The notes beneath the pieces are model-generated. The model saw only the letters and a program-made list of their open reading frames with translations, searched no databases and had not been told where the DNA came from. A stretch of DNA of 20,782 bases from positions 1 to 20,782 of the forward strand of contig JANTQF010000488.1 in assembly GCA_032988165.1 (NCBI GenBank), given 5' to 3'. Positions 18,254-20,782 of the stretch are shown here, one piece after another. The translations under genes and the position numbers were made by a program. This DNA comes from Emmonsiellopsis sp. PD_33. Lineage: Eukaryota; Ascomycota; Eurotiomycetes; Onygenales; Ajellomycetaceae. Position 1 is the first letter of the stretch, and each line of letters begins with the position of its first letter.

Positions 18254-20690
18254 ATGGCTCGCCATGACGACGATGACGTCCAACCGGAAGCCGTAGCGGA
18301 CGCAGTGACTGCCATGAAGCTGAAACGCGATAATTCGGCAGACTCCACGTCAATCAGCAATATTCCGGCGACGGATTCTGAAGATGATCATGCCAATGGT
18401 TTGGTATCGCTCACAAAGCTCAGCCCCACCAAAAGTTCGTCAAGGTCAAAGTCACGCAGCGAATCTTCGTCTCCCATCAAAAAGGACGAGGATGAAGAAT
18501 CAGAAGAGAAAATTGGCGGCTCAATCACCCTCAAAACAGAACCAGGCCAGCCCCCTAAGCTGACTCGTACCTCGTCACAAAAGGTGGTTTCTCGGGCAGC
18601 ACCACTGTTCGACCATCTTCCTGACAGTACCGATGAAGCCACGTCCACCTTCCAGCTTATGGAAGCCTGTACGTACGCGAGTAAATATATGGGCTACACG
18701 GAACATGCAATGGAATGTGATTGTACCGAGGAGTGGGGTAAGCTACAGTTTTTCTATTTTCACAACCCATTTTTGAGCCACATTTCATACACGGCATGTT
18801 GCCATCGCTTTTTATTTTTTCGATGTGCTTCACCTTATTTTTCGTATATCATTGGTTATTTTGTCGTTTGACTACAGGCCTATAGTTTTTGGTGCTAATG
18901 GCAGTTTCTAGATTCTGTTGCTGGCAAAAATGGAGCTTGCGGGGAGGATTCAGATTGCATCAATCGAGCCACGAAGATGGAATGCGTTGGCGACTGCGGA
19001 TGCGGTGATGACTGCCAAAATCAACGGTTCCAACGACAAGAATATGCCAATGTGACGGTTATTAAGACCGAGAAGAAGGGCTATGGTCTTCGCGCCGATT
19101 CTGATTTACGCCCTCACCAGTTCATTTTCGAGTACATCGGCGAGGTCATCAATGAGGGCCACTTCCGGAAACGCATGATCCAGTACGATGAAGAAGGTAT
19201 CAAGCATTTCTATTTCATGTCCCTCAGCAAAGGGGAGTTTGTTGATGCGACGAAGAAGGGCAATCTGGGCCGCTTCTGTAACCATTCTTGCAACCCCAAC
19301 TGCTACGTGGACAAGTGGGTTGTTGGAGAAAAGCTTCGGATGGGCATTTTTGCCGAACGCCACATCAAAGCTGGCGAGGAACTGGTGTTCAACTATAACG
19401 TCGACCGTTATGGAGCTGATCCGCAACCTTGCTACTGTGGAGAGCCAAATTGCACGGGCTTTATCGGCGGTAAAACGCAAACAGAGCGTGCGACGAAGCT
19501 CTCCAACGCGACCATCGAGGCTTTGGGTATCGACGACCCCGATGGCTGGGATACTGCTGTCGCCAAACGACCTCGCAAGAAGAAGACGGGCGAGGACGAT
19601 GAGGAGTATGTCGATAGCGTACAACCCAAGTCGTTGAACGAGGATGGCGTGACAAAGGTCATGGCTGCTCTCATGCAGTGCAAAGAGAAGTGGATCGCAG
19701 TTAAACTCCTTGGCCGAATTCAGCGCTGTGAGGATGAGCGTGTTCGCAATCGTGTTGTCAAGATGCACGGATATCAGATTCTTAACTCCCAGCTAAGCGC
19801 TTGGAAGGAGGATTTCAACGTTGTCCTGCAAATTCTTGACATTTTGGATAAATTCCCCAGACTTACTCGAAACAAGATTATCGATTCGAAAATAGAATCG
19901 ACCATCAAACCTTTAACGGAGTGTGGCGATGAGCGTGTCGAGAAGAAATCTGCAGCTCTTTTAGGAGTATGGTCAACCCTTGAAGTGGGCTATCGAATTC
20001 CACGAATGAAGAGAGACCCAGCAGCAGCAAGCAGTACCCCGACAATCAACCGCTTTGAACGTCGAGAAACAACGCGAGACGACAGCAAGAACAAATCTAG
20101 GCCGAAATCACGATCGCGGTCACGATCGCGCTCTATAGACGCCCCACGTGGCCCTGCCGCTCTTCGAAACGGCAAGGGTCCTCGCGGCCCATTCCACCAC
20201 GTTCCCAGGCCGTTCCGTCGACCTTTTCCCAATAATCCTTTGCCCCAAGGCTGGTTTGCTACTGAGTCGAATGGAAAGACATACTACTACTCTGCCTCGG
20301 GTGTCACGACATGGAAGAGGCCGACGACGCCTGCACCCCAGCCACCCCCACCTCCCAAGCCAGAGTCAAAGGACAAGGCCCTGCAAGATATTATTGATGG
20401 AATCATGAATGCGAAGGAAAACACCCCAAAAACTCAGGATAGGTCGGAGACTCCTGCCACTCCGAAAGATGCGAAGCTTCCAGAGAAAAAAGAACATAAG
20501 GAGAAGTGGCGATCGTATAGCGAAGAGAAGCAGAAGAAGTTGTATGAGAATACTGTGCGTTTTTGCCCGTTGCTCGATTGAGACTTGACAACTGACTCCT
20601 TCCACCAGCTGTTTCCGCATATAAAATATGTCGTGGATAAATTCAAGCACAAGCTACCAAAGGATGATCTGAAACGATACGCCAAAGATG
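18254..20690 (+). CDS. set2: Histone H3 lysine-36 methyltransferase Set2 (3' incomplete)
   Basis: Nuclear SET-domain enzyme that methylates H3K36 during transcription elongation and binds phosphorylated RNA polymerase II through its SRI domain (family knowledge). Exons are 18254-18737, 18912-20554 and 20609-20690; introns are 174 nt (GTAAGC donor, CTAAT branch, TTCTAG acceptor) and 54 nt (GTGCGT donor, CTGAC branch, CCAG acceptor), both in frame. The order is an acidic/Ser-rich N-terminus; Cys-rich AWS at about 153-200; SET with GYG (218-220), NHSCNPNC (285-292) and ELVFNY (318-323); post-SET CYCGEPNC (335-342); a TFIIS-N-like helical region at about 402-528; an RS repeat near 560; a WW domain at about 605-633; and the first part of SRI (to residue 736). 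All key SET and zinc-binding residues are present, so it should be active. The start ATG has A at -3 and G at +4. After residue 736 the sequence departs from SRI; see the following intron entry. Confidence 0.96.
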
Positions 20691-20782
20691 GCACCTACTC
20701 CTCTTCCTCTCTCTCTCAAACCTAAATCTAACCTACTGACCCTTAGATCTAGCTACACATCTATATATATATATACATACAC
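20691..20782 (+). other. set2: Probable set2 intron with GC donor, continuing past the window
   Basis: The SRI-like sequence ends at LKRYAKD followed by one base (G). Reading on gives a Ser-rich tail and a stop at 20723-20725, cutting the SRI domain after its first helix. No GT is available at the boundary, but GCACCT at 20691 could be a GC donor. The segment is C/T-rich, then has CTAAC and CTGAC branch-like sites and a TTAG at 20743-20746. Joining there gives no SRI-like residues, so the true acceptor is probably beyond the window. The segment ends in a TA repeat (about 20762-20775). Confidence 0.5.

Overview
The window looks like nuclear DNA from a filamentous ascomycete, most likely a eurotiomycete (Aspergillus/Penicillium-type). 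The basis is the gene set (a Set2 histone methyltransferase with AWS-SET-post-SET, TFIIS-N-like and WW parts, a fungal MCT-type MFS permease), short introns of 54-174 nt with GTAAGT-like donors and CTAAC/CTGAC branch sites, and long microsatellite-rich spacers. The species cannot be named from the sequence alone.

Layout, left to right. 1-1158: spacer with no gene seen. 1159-3930 (minus): three-exon gene for an 883-residue membrane protein with five N-terminal membrane segments and a sulfatase/alkaline-phosphatase-fold domain, the architecture of LtaS-type phosphotransferases. 3931-5912: spacer shared by two divergent genes, with CCAAT and TATA-like sites and several inverted repeats. 5913-7279 (plus): two-exon gene for a 434-residue, 12-segment MFS transporter of the monocarboxylate/riboflavin-permease type. 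7280-10131: gene-free convergent spacer rich in simple repeats and G-runs. 10132-11314 (minus): three-exon gene for a 316-residue nuclear-looking protein with a SANT/Myb-like N-terminus, one AT-hook and a long proline-rich tail; its first two exons are short and easily missed. 11315-18253: a 6.9-kb divergent spacer with no gene I can defend, holding a long purine tract, a TACGG repeat cluster and a strong hairpin. 18254 to the window end (plus): set2, 3'-incomplete, with the SRI domain interrupted by what looks like a GC-donor intron.

The four genes do not form an obvious pathway or secondary-metabolite cluster. They look like independently transcribed housekeeping or accessory genes, two of which (the AT-hook protein and Set2) act on chromatin and diverge from the same very long spacer. 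No tRNA, rRNA, CRISPR, transposase or complete transposon was recognised. I found no clear-cut new system. The points most worth a second look are the LtaS-like protein, the non-canonical set2 splice site, the SANT/AT-hook gene model, and possible structured-RNA signals in the long spacer.
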